Shown one piece after another: positions 1 through 12,500 of a DNA stretch of 64,000 nt. Origin of the DNA: Temnothorax longispinosus (lineage: Eukaryota > Arthropoda > Insecta > Hymenoptera > Formicidae); the NCBI RefSeq assembly GCF_030848805.1, contig NC_092359.1:919001-983000 (forward strand), given 5' to 3'. The notes under the pieces were generated by a model. That model did not search any database, had not been told where the DNA came from, and saw only the letters and a program-made list of their open reading frames with translations. The position numbers and the translations under genes were made by a program. Every line of letters starts with the position of its first letter. Position 1 is the stretch's first letter.

Positions 1-879
1 GTATATGTACATACGTCTGTGATACGCTGTAACACGTCACGGACAACCACGTAATCATTGCTCGAAATATAGGAAACATATAACAGATTCACTTGCTAAA
101 AACTTGTTTTGACAAGTGTACGAGTTATCGGAAAATTAATTTGTTACGTTCACTATTGAGAATTCGTTGTAAGCCGAATTTAATTATACTTCGGAAATCC
201 TGTATTCCGAAGGAATATGCAGAGAGAAAAAGAGAATTTAATTTTCCTTATCAAATTATTTTCAGCGAGAAATTCTTTCTCGCGGAAGATGACATATATT
301 AAATTTTAAATCAATTTAAATTAAATTTATCGCAATAATTATCGTTAAATCGATAATTATTCCAATTATGAATGCTGATTGATTGTGAGTGTCACGAAAA
401 ATTAATCGTGAACGCGTTGAAGCTTTAATTAGGGCACACACTTCATACTTCACGGGCGATTTCTCTCGCACGAGAAAATGGGCGAGGAATTAATTACATG
501 TAATCTTGACGTTGTACGACGTTACCGGATTAATGAACTTTCCCTGAAAAAAAAAAAAATCGCTCACTTAGCCGTGGTGAGCTTGTACACGCTCGAGCAG
601 CAATGATTCGAGGTAGAAAAAAGACCCTTTGATTTCAGCGAAACACTAAGTTTCAGTTCTGGAGTGAAATAATCCGCATTTATATGCATATAGATAAATA
701 TATATCGTTGCGTTCTCGGAATGATTAATCTTTAAGTTTTGTATTACGCAGAGCTCGAGTAATAAAAAAGTAGAGTGAGAAAAAAGTCAAAGTTGAAACT
801 ATTAGATAAATCTGTTTTCGGATCCAACATGTTTAACAGACTGTTACAGAACTTGTAGGTATCCTTAGATACTTTCGCT

Positions 880-900
880 CACACACACACACACACACAC
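880..900. repeat. CA dinucleotide microsatellite
   Basis: About ten uninterrupted CA units. Ordinary simple repeat. Confidence 0.95.
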
Positions 901-2966
901 GTAATCGCCGTAATCGACGATTAAAACTTTGCCGTTGGTTGTACCTAGAGATCACCTGCTTTCGCTAAGGCTGAATTAACGTGCTAATTTAATCATGAGA
1001 GAATCGGCCATTATTTCTCTTTTTGCATACTACAACAGGTAATTTATTGTTTATATCTTTAATCTCGATCGATATCAATACGACTAAACGATCCTTAATG
1101 ATTCACAATGGTTACCCCGCGAATTTCTTTATTGCGCGAAATTCTATGTTGCTTGAACGAGATAGCTATCGCTCAAATGAGATTTTCTTACTGGCTGGGG
1201 TATCAATTGTATAGAACTATAGAGATATTCTCTCGAGAATATAATTACGTCTGCAAAAGGAGAAGTTGAGTACTGTCTTGTTATTAAATCAAGCAATGTT
1301 TCGCGTGACGCTATATTTACGAGTGTTCTCGGTACACTTCTAAATAACTTTGCGCTTCGTTCTCCGCGTGGTGTAAGGCCAAATCGATTTCGAGTCGGGA
1401 GTATCGACGGAATCTCGTTAAGGGTTCGATGACCCCAGAAAAAGTTACTGGACAGAATTATCGTTCCCAAGGTATAGCACCGTGGAATTACGTATAGCTC
1501 GTGCCCGCCGTGCCAGACCGATGATGTCGGGGACCTACCCCCGAAAAACGCAGCTTCGACAGCTGGATTGTGACTAAACTAAGGAGGGTGAGGTCTGCGT
1601 TTGTCGACAGGAATGATTCACGAGTTCGCCACGTGACCGGCGTATTTGCACTTTTTAAAATCTTGCAAAATAATTCGGAAATTTGTCGTGCACGCGCGTG
1701 TGCTTAATGTTTATACACTTAACTTTTTATTCATTACATGTTACATTTTATCACACGCACAAGCTATATCTCTATATATAGGTATTATACCTCCATACCT
1801 TTTTAGATTAGTTATCAACGAGGTTATCAATGAATTTGAGCGAGCATTATAGGTCAATACTTTCACTTTCACTTCGAAAACGCAAAGTATTGTAAAAAAA
1901 TTCAGAAGTCAGATGTTTCTCTGTGCATTTATTAATCATTAGTAGTCGCCGTGACAGGATTATCCTTTCCAAGTTGCCTCTCTCCCCCCTGGTTGGGGAT
2001 AGTCATAGGTTTAAAAAGAGACGCGTTTGATTTCGGGGGAAGGAAGGATTTGCATGCGAGGGATGTGTACGTGTGTATATATTATATAATATATAGTACA
2101 CGCGCATGTGTACGCCACATTCTTTTTTGCATATGCCGTTCTGCATCTGTTAGCGGTCGTGCCCTAGTCTAAACTTTATTCCCTTTTGTTCTCCACCTTG
2201 ACCAGACGTTATAGAGCCTCCAATAGGTAGCGACGCTTGACATTAGGTATGGTCATGGGCGCGACTCTCGAGAATTTTTTCTCCTTCGTGATCGCGCCAC
2301 GAGGGCACTCGACCGAGATATATGATGATTTCATTCGCGTTATTATCCACGAGTCCATTAAGACGAATATTAAAGTCGAGAACAATTATTCATCTTTTTT
2401 AGTCATTTCGTCGCTTTTCGATTTCTTCCGTATCTCGGATACGGAACGATCTCTCGCGACATCACCCTGTCGCGTTTACGACACGACTCGCTCGTAAAAA
2501 TACTCTCGCCGATGCCGCGCTAGTTGCGTTACGCGGCGCACGCAGCAACGGAAATAAATTTTCGGAAAACACTGAGTTTATTGGCACGGCCGCCAAGTCT
2601 TACTCGGCCCGTTTCGTCAGAGCCGCGTGTAATTTCGGTCTGTAATATACCGTCGGGAGACCCGTCGACTCGATCTCCGGGTATAAACTCCGGGCTAAGG
2701 TCAGGGATGCAGCTACTTCGATCCGTTTCCCGCGATTACGCGCTTCGTATACGTTACGAAACAAACTCTCGTAATTCCCGCAAAATACGGACAGTCAATT
2801 AAATTTTAATTTCGTCCGGTTGTACAGCCACAACGATATCCGTAGCGTTAGATTTTCTTTCTCGCACAAAGCTCTCGGACAAAACTTGACGATGAGTCTA
2901 ATGTCATCAAATTACAGTCCCGTATTTTTCTTGATCTTATTGAGGATTGAGAATTGTATACCTTTT

Positions 2967-3121
2967 CCCTTCGCGCAAGATTAGGTTGATGAAACTGGAG
3001 CGGGGAAAAAGATTCGCAATTAAAGGCAGACATTTTTTTACGTAAAGAAGTTCTTTCGGTTTTGTCTTCATATAACGTCTGAATATTTTCAATTTCTATA
3101 ATTTCCAATAATTTATACATA
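2967..3121. repeat. Direct repeat, copy 1
   Basis: This segment and the one at 3433-3602 share the same order of words: a CCCTTCGCGC start, an ATTAGGTTG(A/G)TGAAACTGG block, GATTCGCAATTAAA, a poly-T followed by TACGT, AAAGAAGTTC and TGTCTTCATATA. Small indels separate them. Copy 1 is about 155 nt. It is a diverged local duplication or two insertions of one short element; no coding potential is seen. Confidence 0.85.
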
Positions 3122-3432
3122 ACTCTTTAAAACGCATTTGTATAAAAGGCAGGTATGTACATTGCTAACGTACGTCTGCAGGTGGAATGATATTTCCAAG
3201 CTATAGAACTCCTGACACATCTCTTGTTATATATATATATCGGATGATTTTTATATAGATGGTGTAGGTTGCGGTTTTCCGCGAAGTTGCGATCGAATAC
3301 GGACAGCGTAAGAGGTGAGAGGGAGACCCTTATCTCGATGCGATACCGTGGCGCGTACCGAGGGTCAAAAACCTTGAAGGGCCGGTTACGGGGCCGAGGG
3401 GTAGCGCAACTTGAGATTTGAGCGTGCACCTC

Positions 3433-3602
3433 CCCTTCGCGCGGAATTAGGTTGGTGAAACTGGATCGGAAAGATTCGCAATTAAAAGCAAACGTTTTTT
3501 TACGTGATAAAGAAGTTCGCTCGGTCCTGTCTTCATATACATATACCTATACAATATAATATTCGAATATTTCCGATTTCTATCTCCAATCATTCATGCA
3601 CA
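3433..3602. repeat. Direct repeat, copy 2
   Basis: Second copy of the 2967-3121 segment, about 170 nt long, same orientation, offset about 466 nt. It carries extra AT-rich sequence (ATACATATACCTATACAATATAAT) in its second half. Confidence 0.85.
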
Positions 3603-3949
3603 AATATTCGCATCCTACGTATATTTCTCAACCGTATCGATTGATAAATTAAAAATTTCCCTCTTTCTTGTTGAGAGAATATATATTTCGTGATATATGT
3701 TATACATTACATCTCTTCCATTAATTATAAGTTACATCCGCAAAGATTGGATTTACGGATGTACAGTATTTTATTATCGAGCTTGCATCGCGATGATTTA
3801 ATCGATTCAATCGAAAGTTCGATTATCCTCGTCAGGCTCGATTTGAGCTCGGCTCATCGACAAGTTCGATTGGAGCGATTGGAAAATTTCGGGTATCCGC
3901 GTATCCCTAACTTATTAGCATGTACACTTCGATCGGCGGACGGCGCGGC

Positions 3950-5620
3950 GAGCTCCCTTTCTCCTCGCGATTCTATGCGTGCTCGGGCCGAATCACCGAA
4001 TCAGCCGAATGGCCGAATCACGGATGTATGGAAGAAGGGGTTCGCGATACGCTCCGCGCGGCGTGGCGTCGGTAGGCGCGAGGCGCGCGTCGCGTCGCGC
4101 GCCGAGCGCTCGCGAGGGTAGCCGAGGACGACCGAGTGGTGGCGAGTCGCAAGGGACGAAGCGAAGCGGCGAAGCCGCCAACCGCCGCCGGCGCCGGCCG
4201 CGCCGTTGCGCCGTTTCGCCCGTTTCAGTCTCTAGGCAGCCTTCGCCCGTGTCGCGCGTCGCGTCGTTCTTTCCGTTTTCTTAGTCTAGTGTTTCAAGCT
4301 TTAATTTTTCTCGACCGTGTCTCTCGACCGCGGACCCTTGCACCCACCCTCTCCGTCCCCTCCGTACTCCCGTATAGACGCGCGCGGGTATATACGTCGC
4401 TCATCAAAACGTTGGTGCACTCGTACGTCGCGCGCCGGGCCGCCCTGTGCCCTGTGTTCGCCGTTCTCTCCTCTCCCACCCACCATCATCACCACCCTCG
4501 CGTTTCGCGTCTTCGGGTCTCTACGCCGAAAGCAGCCACGTTCATGTCGATACGCGGCCGTCGCCCGTCGTTACGAAGTGTACCGAGAACGGTGGTCAGG
4601 CGGCGTGCATAAATGCCGGTTTACGAGCGCTCGCGCCGTACTTTACTTTCATTGATTTCCCCTTCTGTTCCGGGCGGTGGTGCGAGAGCAGTAGCGTGAT
4701 AACAGTGCACATTAGCGGAGGTGACAGCGGTGCGAAGCGAAGGGAGCCGGAGGAGGCTCGCGCAAGGGCTGACCGCCCCCGCACGGTGCTCGGTTTCGCG
4801 TGCGACACAGTCGGCAGAGGAACCAGGTGACACTGGTGACAGGCCCCATCGGGAGAAGAGAGATTATTGAAAGGTACCGGAAAATAAATAAGCGTTGCTG
4901 CGCAAAGGTCGGCGTTCGGCGTTCAGATAGATGGGCGGATAGTGGAAACGCGAGAGAGAGGAGAGAGAGCGCCCGAAGGACTCCCGGGGGAGTGAATCGA
5001 TTATTGCGAGATAGAGAGAGAGAAGGGGACAGTCGATTCGCCGATAAGGGCGGAAAGAGTTAAGTCCCGCGACGCGCACTTGTCGCCTCTGTCCGTCTGT
5101 CGCGGTCCCGACGCTCCCGACGCGTCTCGGGAGCACGTGCCGCGCCGCGTTTTCCTCCCGACGAGCAAACCCCTCGGTTCTCATGCATGTGCGGATTCTC
5201 ATACGTCGCGTTTCCTACACCACCACGGCTTCTCTCTCTCTCTCTCTCTCGTCCTCTATTTCTCTCCCTTCCGACGCCGCGCCGCGTCGCGTTTACGTAC
5301 GCGCGCGCGTACTTTCGTACGCCGCGTATACGAACCGCTTTTTCGCGCGCGCAAAGGGGCATACGCGCGGGAGGGGTCCCCTCGGAAACACCGCGCAGGG
5401 GCGGCGGGGCGACGTCAGGGAAGGGGACTCTCGCGGAGCGCCGGCCGCCGGGCGAGCGAGCGAGGGAGCGAGGAGCCGCGCTCGTATTGATCGACCCCGG
5501 CCACGCGATTTTCACGATCCGTCGCCATGGCCACCTGGCCACCGGCCGAAGATCGTATCTCGCGGCGTACGTGCAAATCGAACTTTAACCCGCGAGACCG
5601 CCCGCGCTGACCAGGTCTAG
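3950..5620 (+). promoter_or_regulatory. CpG-rich block: likely promoter and 5' leader of the ELAV-family gene
   Basis: GC content jumps here against the AT-rich flanks and CpG is dense throughout. Open frames overlap in all six frames, as GC-rich non-coding DNA often shows, and none resembles a known protein. The block lies about 4-5.5 kb upstream of the first ELAV coding exon, whose acceptor at 9487 requires an upstream non-coding exon. A candidate donor, AACCAG followed by GTGACA, sits near 4828, and a CT tract lies at about 5231-5250. The promoter assignment is inference. Confidence 0.55.
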
Positions 5621-8600
5621 TCGCTACCTCCCTCCCTCCCTCGTCGGGGAACCGTCTTGATCCGTTTTTCGTAGAAACAATTTTTTTTACTACTTCAGAC
5701 TTTCAGATCTCGGAACTAACGATTCGACGCTTCGCCGAGCGCGCTCCGTTTTTTTTAAATTTACAATTAGATGACGAGTATAATCGATCATTATACCGTT
5801 GTATATCTTCATAATTGTTGAACTTTATTTGACATTATATATATAATAACGTTGAAGTCTAATTTTGGACGTAAATTCGAGATCGAGGGTAGATTGAGAT
5901 TTTTATGATAATCCACAAATAATTGAGCGATGCTATCTTGCGACAAGAGAGACTCTGCTAAATTGAAATAACAGGGTAGCATTTACCAGAATAAAGCGGT
6001 ATTTCCGTTCTATCGATTTCGCCAGATCGATAGTCCCGGGCTGTTTCGAAATAACTCGCCGGGCATCCATCTGCTTTCCCTTCGTACTTCAGTTCGCAAA
6101 AATTATTTCTATATTTCTATAATTACATTTATCTTCATGTTAAACGTTTCGCGTGAACTGCAGAATCTGATAACGTATCGATACACTCTGCACGCGGTGT
6201 ATAACTTATAATCTCATTTATAATACGGCTAATAGGTAATCTCAGATTAGATGGAGACATCGAACGTAATAACAGTCTCGAGATCGAATTCTTTTTTCAT
6301 CAGCTACTCCAAATTCTACCTCATTAAATCATCGCGAAAAGAGGAAGATTTTGTTATAGAAGACTGTCGACGAGATTATTCTCTCTGCACCTTAATTTAC
6401 GAAATTCTTTAATCCCCCACTTCGAAGGCAGCCCTTCGAAGGCGCCCTTCGGGCGCGCGAGATAGCCTCGCGTTACGTTCAAAGTTTTGTAGAGGATCGC
6501 CCCGTCCGATCTACTTCCCCTTCGCATCCTCGCCTCCCCTCGGCGTCGGGCGTGCACGCGTCCGCCACGTCCGCGTCATTGTCATCCGGGTGACGACAAT
6601 AAAATGAAGATTCAAAAGTCAGACTAGTCACAGAGGCACGCTTTCCCGATGCGCGACAACGCAGTCAGCTCGGCGGCGCGGCGCGGCGCGACGCGACGGT
6701 TCTCTCCCGCCTTCTCGGCATTGTCGGATCCGAAAATATATCGCGATGGCGAACAACGCCGCGCGCGGATCGATACCGAGGAAGATGCCGGGCTGCGATA
6801 AAGCGCACCGCGGACTTTTCTGCCTCCTGCGAGCAGCAGCGACGCTTTTATCGCCTCGCGTTCGTAAACAAAGGGAATGCGAGTGAGTGATCGGCGCGGC
6901 GGCCCCTCTCTCTCTCTCTTTCCATTCCGCGAATATACCTTTCCTAGGTTCATCACCGTAAACACGAGTCGGACAAAACTTGGATTCTTTTATTCGTAAT
7001 TTCGTAGATTTCCGTCCTATTTCAAATTTGCCTATTTAAGATCAAATCAACGAGCGACCAGGTAAATTTGTCAATCTTTCCTATATTTCTATACAAATAT
7101 TTAAAGTGATAATATTGGAGATTATTCCTCAATGTTATTTCATGTTTAAAAATCGAATTATATCAAGAATTGTATCGTCGAGAATTTAAGGAATATCCGT
7201 CATTAGTTCTTGGCGTATTGAATATCGCTCTAGTTTCAAATACTTAATTGAAAACAAGTATGTGGTAAAACGTGCTATTTATCGTGCACGTGCTCCGTCT
7301 CGTTCCATCGTTTTTCCACACGCCGATGTGTATGACTTCTTAAATGCCTCGATTTCGGCCTTGTATTCACGTAAATTAAGGAGACACGTCCATGCGCTAA
7401 CTACCGCTGCATTCGATGTACGACGTGTCATTGTCCCGTGCAACCGTACATACATATATTTCCATGTATGTACGACGGCCAAACGTATACCGTGTACCGT
7501 CCAGTCCGTTTCTGAAACTTTGGGGGGGGGGGGGCCCAGTCGTAATAAAAGCTGTCTGTTACCCCGCGGCACCGCGGACAGCTCGGTTTTTAGGGTGGCG
7601 ACCACCACGAGAGTCGGCAGCGAGCCGGCGGGGAAGGTCCTGAAGGACAGCTGATGCCTAAACGTAGGAGGGAAAAAGGGAGAACGGACGCGCGTGGCGA
7701 GAGGGGAGCGCACGCAAAAAAAATAAAGTAGGGGGAGAATAAAAATGTACGAGTCGGTGGCTCGTGCCGACTGATAAACGCGTCGTCGCAGGCTGTGTGT
7801 ATGTGTGTGCGTATACTCGCCTTAACCGTGAACATCGCGGTTGACACCCTACGGTAGCTGCCACACGTATACATAATTCCCCTTCCTCGCTCTGCCTCTG
7901 TCTCTCCCTCTTTCGCTCCCGTTTCTCCCTTTGCGCTCTGGCGCGCGCGCGTGTACCGGGTGTTCCGCGCGAAAGACCTCGCCGGATTATTCTCATTGTC
8001 AGTCTCGTATTCAGGACCTGAATTCGTTTCCTCCTGGCCAATTCGTTGCTGTTTACTTCATATTCGAATTTACCTTATATTTCTTGAGAATTTCCTCGAG
8101 GGTATTTAGTCTAAAGCTGGTTGGAGTTACAAATATCTTTTTGAGTAGCTGTAAAGATATGTTTCAATAAAAACAAATTTATCTCGACATTTTCTCGCTA
8201 ATAAAACTTTGTCGTGAAATCTTAGCGTCGCTTCGTTCTTAATTATGGATATAATTATCAGAATTAATTGCCTCTTTGCTTAGACGATGTAATGAGACCG
8301 GCTACCTGCTCGAATTTATAATTTATTCATGCCAGAGAAGGAGTACTTTAGAAAGCATTTCTTTCTTTCATCTTCCGTGCCGATGAACAAAGATATGCTG
8401 TTGAAGGAAGTTGATGATCCTAATCGCCACTTCTCGCTACTGCATCAACTAATTTGTTAAGTTTAATTAAACTTATATTGTAAAAAAGTGCCTGATATCG
8501 AGAGATTATGAACACTGCTCTGTATGTACTTTTCATATGCTTTGGACACCACGTATGTAGGCTTATACAACACTCGCTGTGCCTCCGTAGTTTGGAGATG

Positions 8601-9486
8601 AGAGGGTCTCCAGCCCTTTAAATGACAACAGGGGTCGTCGGCCCCTTTAAATTACCCGTGTTCGTATCGGACGTTACCCCAAAGTTCCCCCAAAAACCGT
8701 CGCTAGTCCCTTTCGTGCTGCATTTGGAAAGTCATTGTTCAGATTTACATGATAGAATTTTGAGTATTACATATTTTTTTACATAGGTTTTTTTGTTCAT
8801 CTGTAATATTCGTGGCTTTAACAATAAGTCGATTTTTCTAATACCTAGTACAAAGCATATCTCTGGTAAACAAAGCCTTTCGAATAAGAGACGGAGAAGC
8901 ATTTTTTAAATGATTGTAAATTACGATATCATTTACTTGCACGCGCGCGCGTGTATCTTATACATTTAATACTTAACCTATTATATTTTTCAAGTTGTTA
9001 AGCCAAAATTGAAATTCGCTTTAGTTTTGCTTCATACAATATAAAGCCGCTTCTTATATTTAACTTACATTCGTTCTTTCGCCGAGTTCACGGTAAAAGC
9101 TGTATAAAAACCCGAGGCCACTTGGATTTGAGTTTTCAAGCGTCAAGAAACGTTTTGTGCATCATTGTTTTGGTTTTTACGTCCCCTTCGATATTTCGTG
9201 TTTACATCGGTGCCGTCTAGTTTTTTGCCCATTACCTTGCGATGTAGCTCATATTTGCTGTGTTTTCAAAGTGAAACTTCTTGAAGTATATTTTAACGTC
9301 TTAGGAAAATATGCAGACCCAACGCGGTACCATAATTACCCAGGAATCCCGTACTATATCTTATTCTACTATATTTATCTAACAATAGAACTTTTTTGAT
9401 ACAAATCGTTGTTATTATGGAATTGCAATTATTTATCGGTGGTTTGGACCACGGTGTGATGTAACGTGTGTGTGTTCTGTTTGCAG
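5621..9486 (+). other. Probable first intron of the ELAV-family gene
   Basis: No supported gene. The stretch holds GC-rich patches (about 6400-6900 and 7500-8000), CT-rich runs near 6905-6925 and 7885-7935, a run of 13 G at 7522-7534 and a TATAAAAA at 9103-9110. It ends in a standard acceptor (TTCTGTTTGCAG). It is read as intron because the coding exon at 9487 begins after that acceptor and no earlier coding exon is visible. Confidence 0.55.
7522..7534 (+). repeat. Run of 13 G
   Basis: Thirteen consecutive G flanked by a single T and CCC. Long G runs are rare in this AT-rich sequence. Confidence 0.95.
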
Positions 9487-9526
9487 ATTTCGTACATAGT
9501 TAGGGACGACTCGTTAGAGGATTGCA

Positions 9527-12500
9527 ATGATGGCGAACGGAATGGACACAGTCGTACAACAAAACGGAGGATCGACCCTCGGACAGACCTCGCAGGAAGA
9601 GTCGAAGACGAATCTCATAGTAAACTACTTGCCGCAGAGCATGACACAGGATGAGATTCGTTCTCTGTTCTCCAGTATAGGCGAGGTCGAAAGCTGCAAG
9701 CTAATCCGTGATAAGCTCAGCGGTAAGATCAGCACTCCTTTCGTCTTCTCAACGCACCGAGCTGTCTGTTTTAATGATCTAATGACAAATTAGAAGACAC
9801 AGCTTTAATGACGTTGTTCAAATCCAGTTTCGAAACATTATGAATTGCGGTCTCGAAGTATTACGAAACGCATCAACGATTAACTCGAGTAATAATCATA
9901 TTGTTATCACGATTTGATGTCCAAAATTCTCTTCCGCTTATTCAAATAATTTAATTTGACTAGTAGAGATTAAAAGTCAATGATTGAAAAATAATCTTAT
10001 AAAAGAAATGATTTTATTAGAAACATGAAAACTCCGCAACTTTTCAGAAACAATTGTTTATCGTAGAATTATTATTTTTTCTTTTTTTTTCTATTACGAA
10101 CACAAGTCTCTCAAAAGTCAAACTGATTAATTCTACTTTTCGGTAAATTTACTAAATTTAGTACCAGAGCATGTGTAATTAATTTCTAACTTCGTCAATT
10201 TTCTCTATCTTTTATTTCACGGAGTTAATCAATTTGGTTTATGAACGGTTCAAGTAACACTCTTATTTTACTGAAAACTAGTATTTTGCATATTATAAGT
10301 CTCCGATTGCGATCATAGAATTTTGCATAATTCATCCGTATCATTGTAACATATCGAGTATGCGTAATCTAGCGTAATTCGGGTAGGTACGTGTGCGCCG
10401 GGTATATTCCATTGCAGTGGCGGCGAGACGAGCACGTGTATAGACTATAGACGTCGCGGCGCTATTTCGAGCCGCCGCGAAGAGCGAGAGCGGGGGCGGC
10501 GTTTGGTTTGAAGATTTGCCGCTTTATGCTCGACCTCATCGCCGCAGAGTGACAGTACCGTATCACGTCATTCGCCACCACGCGCGATAAGCGTCGTATC
10601 GTCATATTCCAATGTTTCCCTCGTTCCGCTGAAACTTCATAATTACTCTCTCTACGCTTCTTTCTTTCCGTAAGGCCTTTTCACAAGTGTCGGTTAACTT
10701 TTAATCTTAGATTAATTCACTCTTCGTCTCCTTCTCGGTCTCCTTCTAACGTCCCCCTTAAAAAGAGACGAAGAGTGAGTTAATCTAAGGTTAAAAGTTA
10801 ACCGACACTTGTGAAACTGAACCTTAGACTACGTTAGAAATAATGCGCGCAAGGAGCGTTTTGAATTTATTAAATATATAGCGGAAGAGAAGTTTTTCTA
10901 GATTTGACCTACGTTAATGAAGATTGACAATTAAAATAGCATATTGATATAAAGATGTAATTAACTTTTTTTTAGCTATTTTGGCATTAAAACGTTCAAA
11001 AATTACGAGATAATCTGATATTGTTTTTCCAGTTAAACCGAAAAAATGATTTATTTGTATGTCCTTGCGATTCCAATGCTTCAGGCATTTCGCCAACTAC
11101 TCGTTGGTATATTTGTCACTACGCCATTCATAAAATTGATTCCGGAGCGTATCGGGGAAATTGAAGTTGGCATTGCACTATATCGCTTCGATGCACTATT
11201 ATTCTAGTCTAGTAGATAACTAGGTAAACATTCAGACATAAACAAAACTTGTTAGTAGTCGAAGAAATACTTAATTACAATCATGAGCAAAAACCATCAA
11301 AATGTGATGGTCGTCAGCGATGAAATCGGTCACTCCTTTGTCGCAAATTACACGCGATTGATCTACTTTTTGAAGATAAATCTGATATCGATATGTAATA
11401 TTCATCAGGTCGCGCGTCTCTGCTTGCAGGTCAGAGTTTGGGTTACGGTTTCGTCAACTATCACCGGCCTGAAGATGCCGAAAAGGCTATAAACACGCTC
11501 AATGGTCTTCGTTTACAGAACAAAACCATCAAGGTGAGTAGTTTTAATGTAGTTCTTAGTATATCTTTGTTCGCGTCATTCGTTCTTTGCGATCTCCATA
11601 ATAATGCAACGCGATTATTCGCCATCTATTCTGTTTCCCACGATTAAACTAATGTTATTTTTTGAGAAATTATAGATCTCCATTATTTGTTATGATCAAT
11701 GTCTATGTTAAAATACAGGAGAGATATCGAGATTAACGTCGAAATCGATAGACTATTTTTGTCAGCCGACTATTTTGCAAAGCGTTTCTATCCGATTTCT
11801 AGAATGCTAAATGCATCTACGCGAGCGTGTAGGGCGGTAATGCAGCAATATAAATAGGTTGGCCTGGATTCGGGCGGATTTTATCGCGCGCGAACAAGAA
11901 TAAAGCGATGATTATCGCGTGGGCACGTTTTTTCTCCTTTTTTTTCTTAAATTACTTACTATTCGATAAAATATCAAGTATCTCGGTGACGTTGATCTCC
12001 TCGTTTTTTGTCAGATAATCTGACGAATATTTGTCGGAATTAAAAAGAGAATATTTTTTGAAACGCGATTTCTTTTTCTTCTAGGTGTCGTACGCGAGAC
12101 CGAGCAGCGAGGCGATCAAAGGCGCGAATCTGTACGTGAGCGGTTTGCCGAAAAATATGGCGCAGCAGGATTTGGAGAATCTCTTCAGTCCTTACGGCAG
12201 AATTATCACGTCGCGGATATTGTGCGACAACATCACCGGTAAGTCTACGCAAATCCGCCTGTCTATAATTTTCGCGAGCTTTCCGTCACGATAATATTTC
12301 CGATCGAATAAAATTTCCGACAACGCTTGTCAATTTTTCCGACAACGCGAAATAATTAAGTACCTATAAATGAGAATCCGACAAATCGTCGTTATGGATA
12401 TCGTTTGTAATAATGTCCTCGTGCGGTTTCTTCCAGTCGATTTAGATTCGATTTATCTAACTTATATTTTTATTCGCGCTGAAACGAATTTCGCAATATG

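Larger units (their letters stand above)
1..3950. other. 5' flank with no supported gene
   Basis: AT-rich DNA with only short, unrelated open frames and no recognisable protein. It holds a CA microsatellite near 880-900 and a diverged direct repeat at 2967-3121 and 3433-3602. It lies upstream of the CpG-rich block that I take as the ELAV promoter. An upstream non-coding exon cannot be excluded. Confidence 0.6.

Noticed and set aside
3979..5620. Many overlapping 100-160-codon frames on both strands
   Set aside because: They occur in all frames of a CpG-rich block, are Arg/Ser/Pro-rich and match no family. Better explained as promoter and leader DNA.
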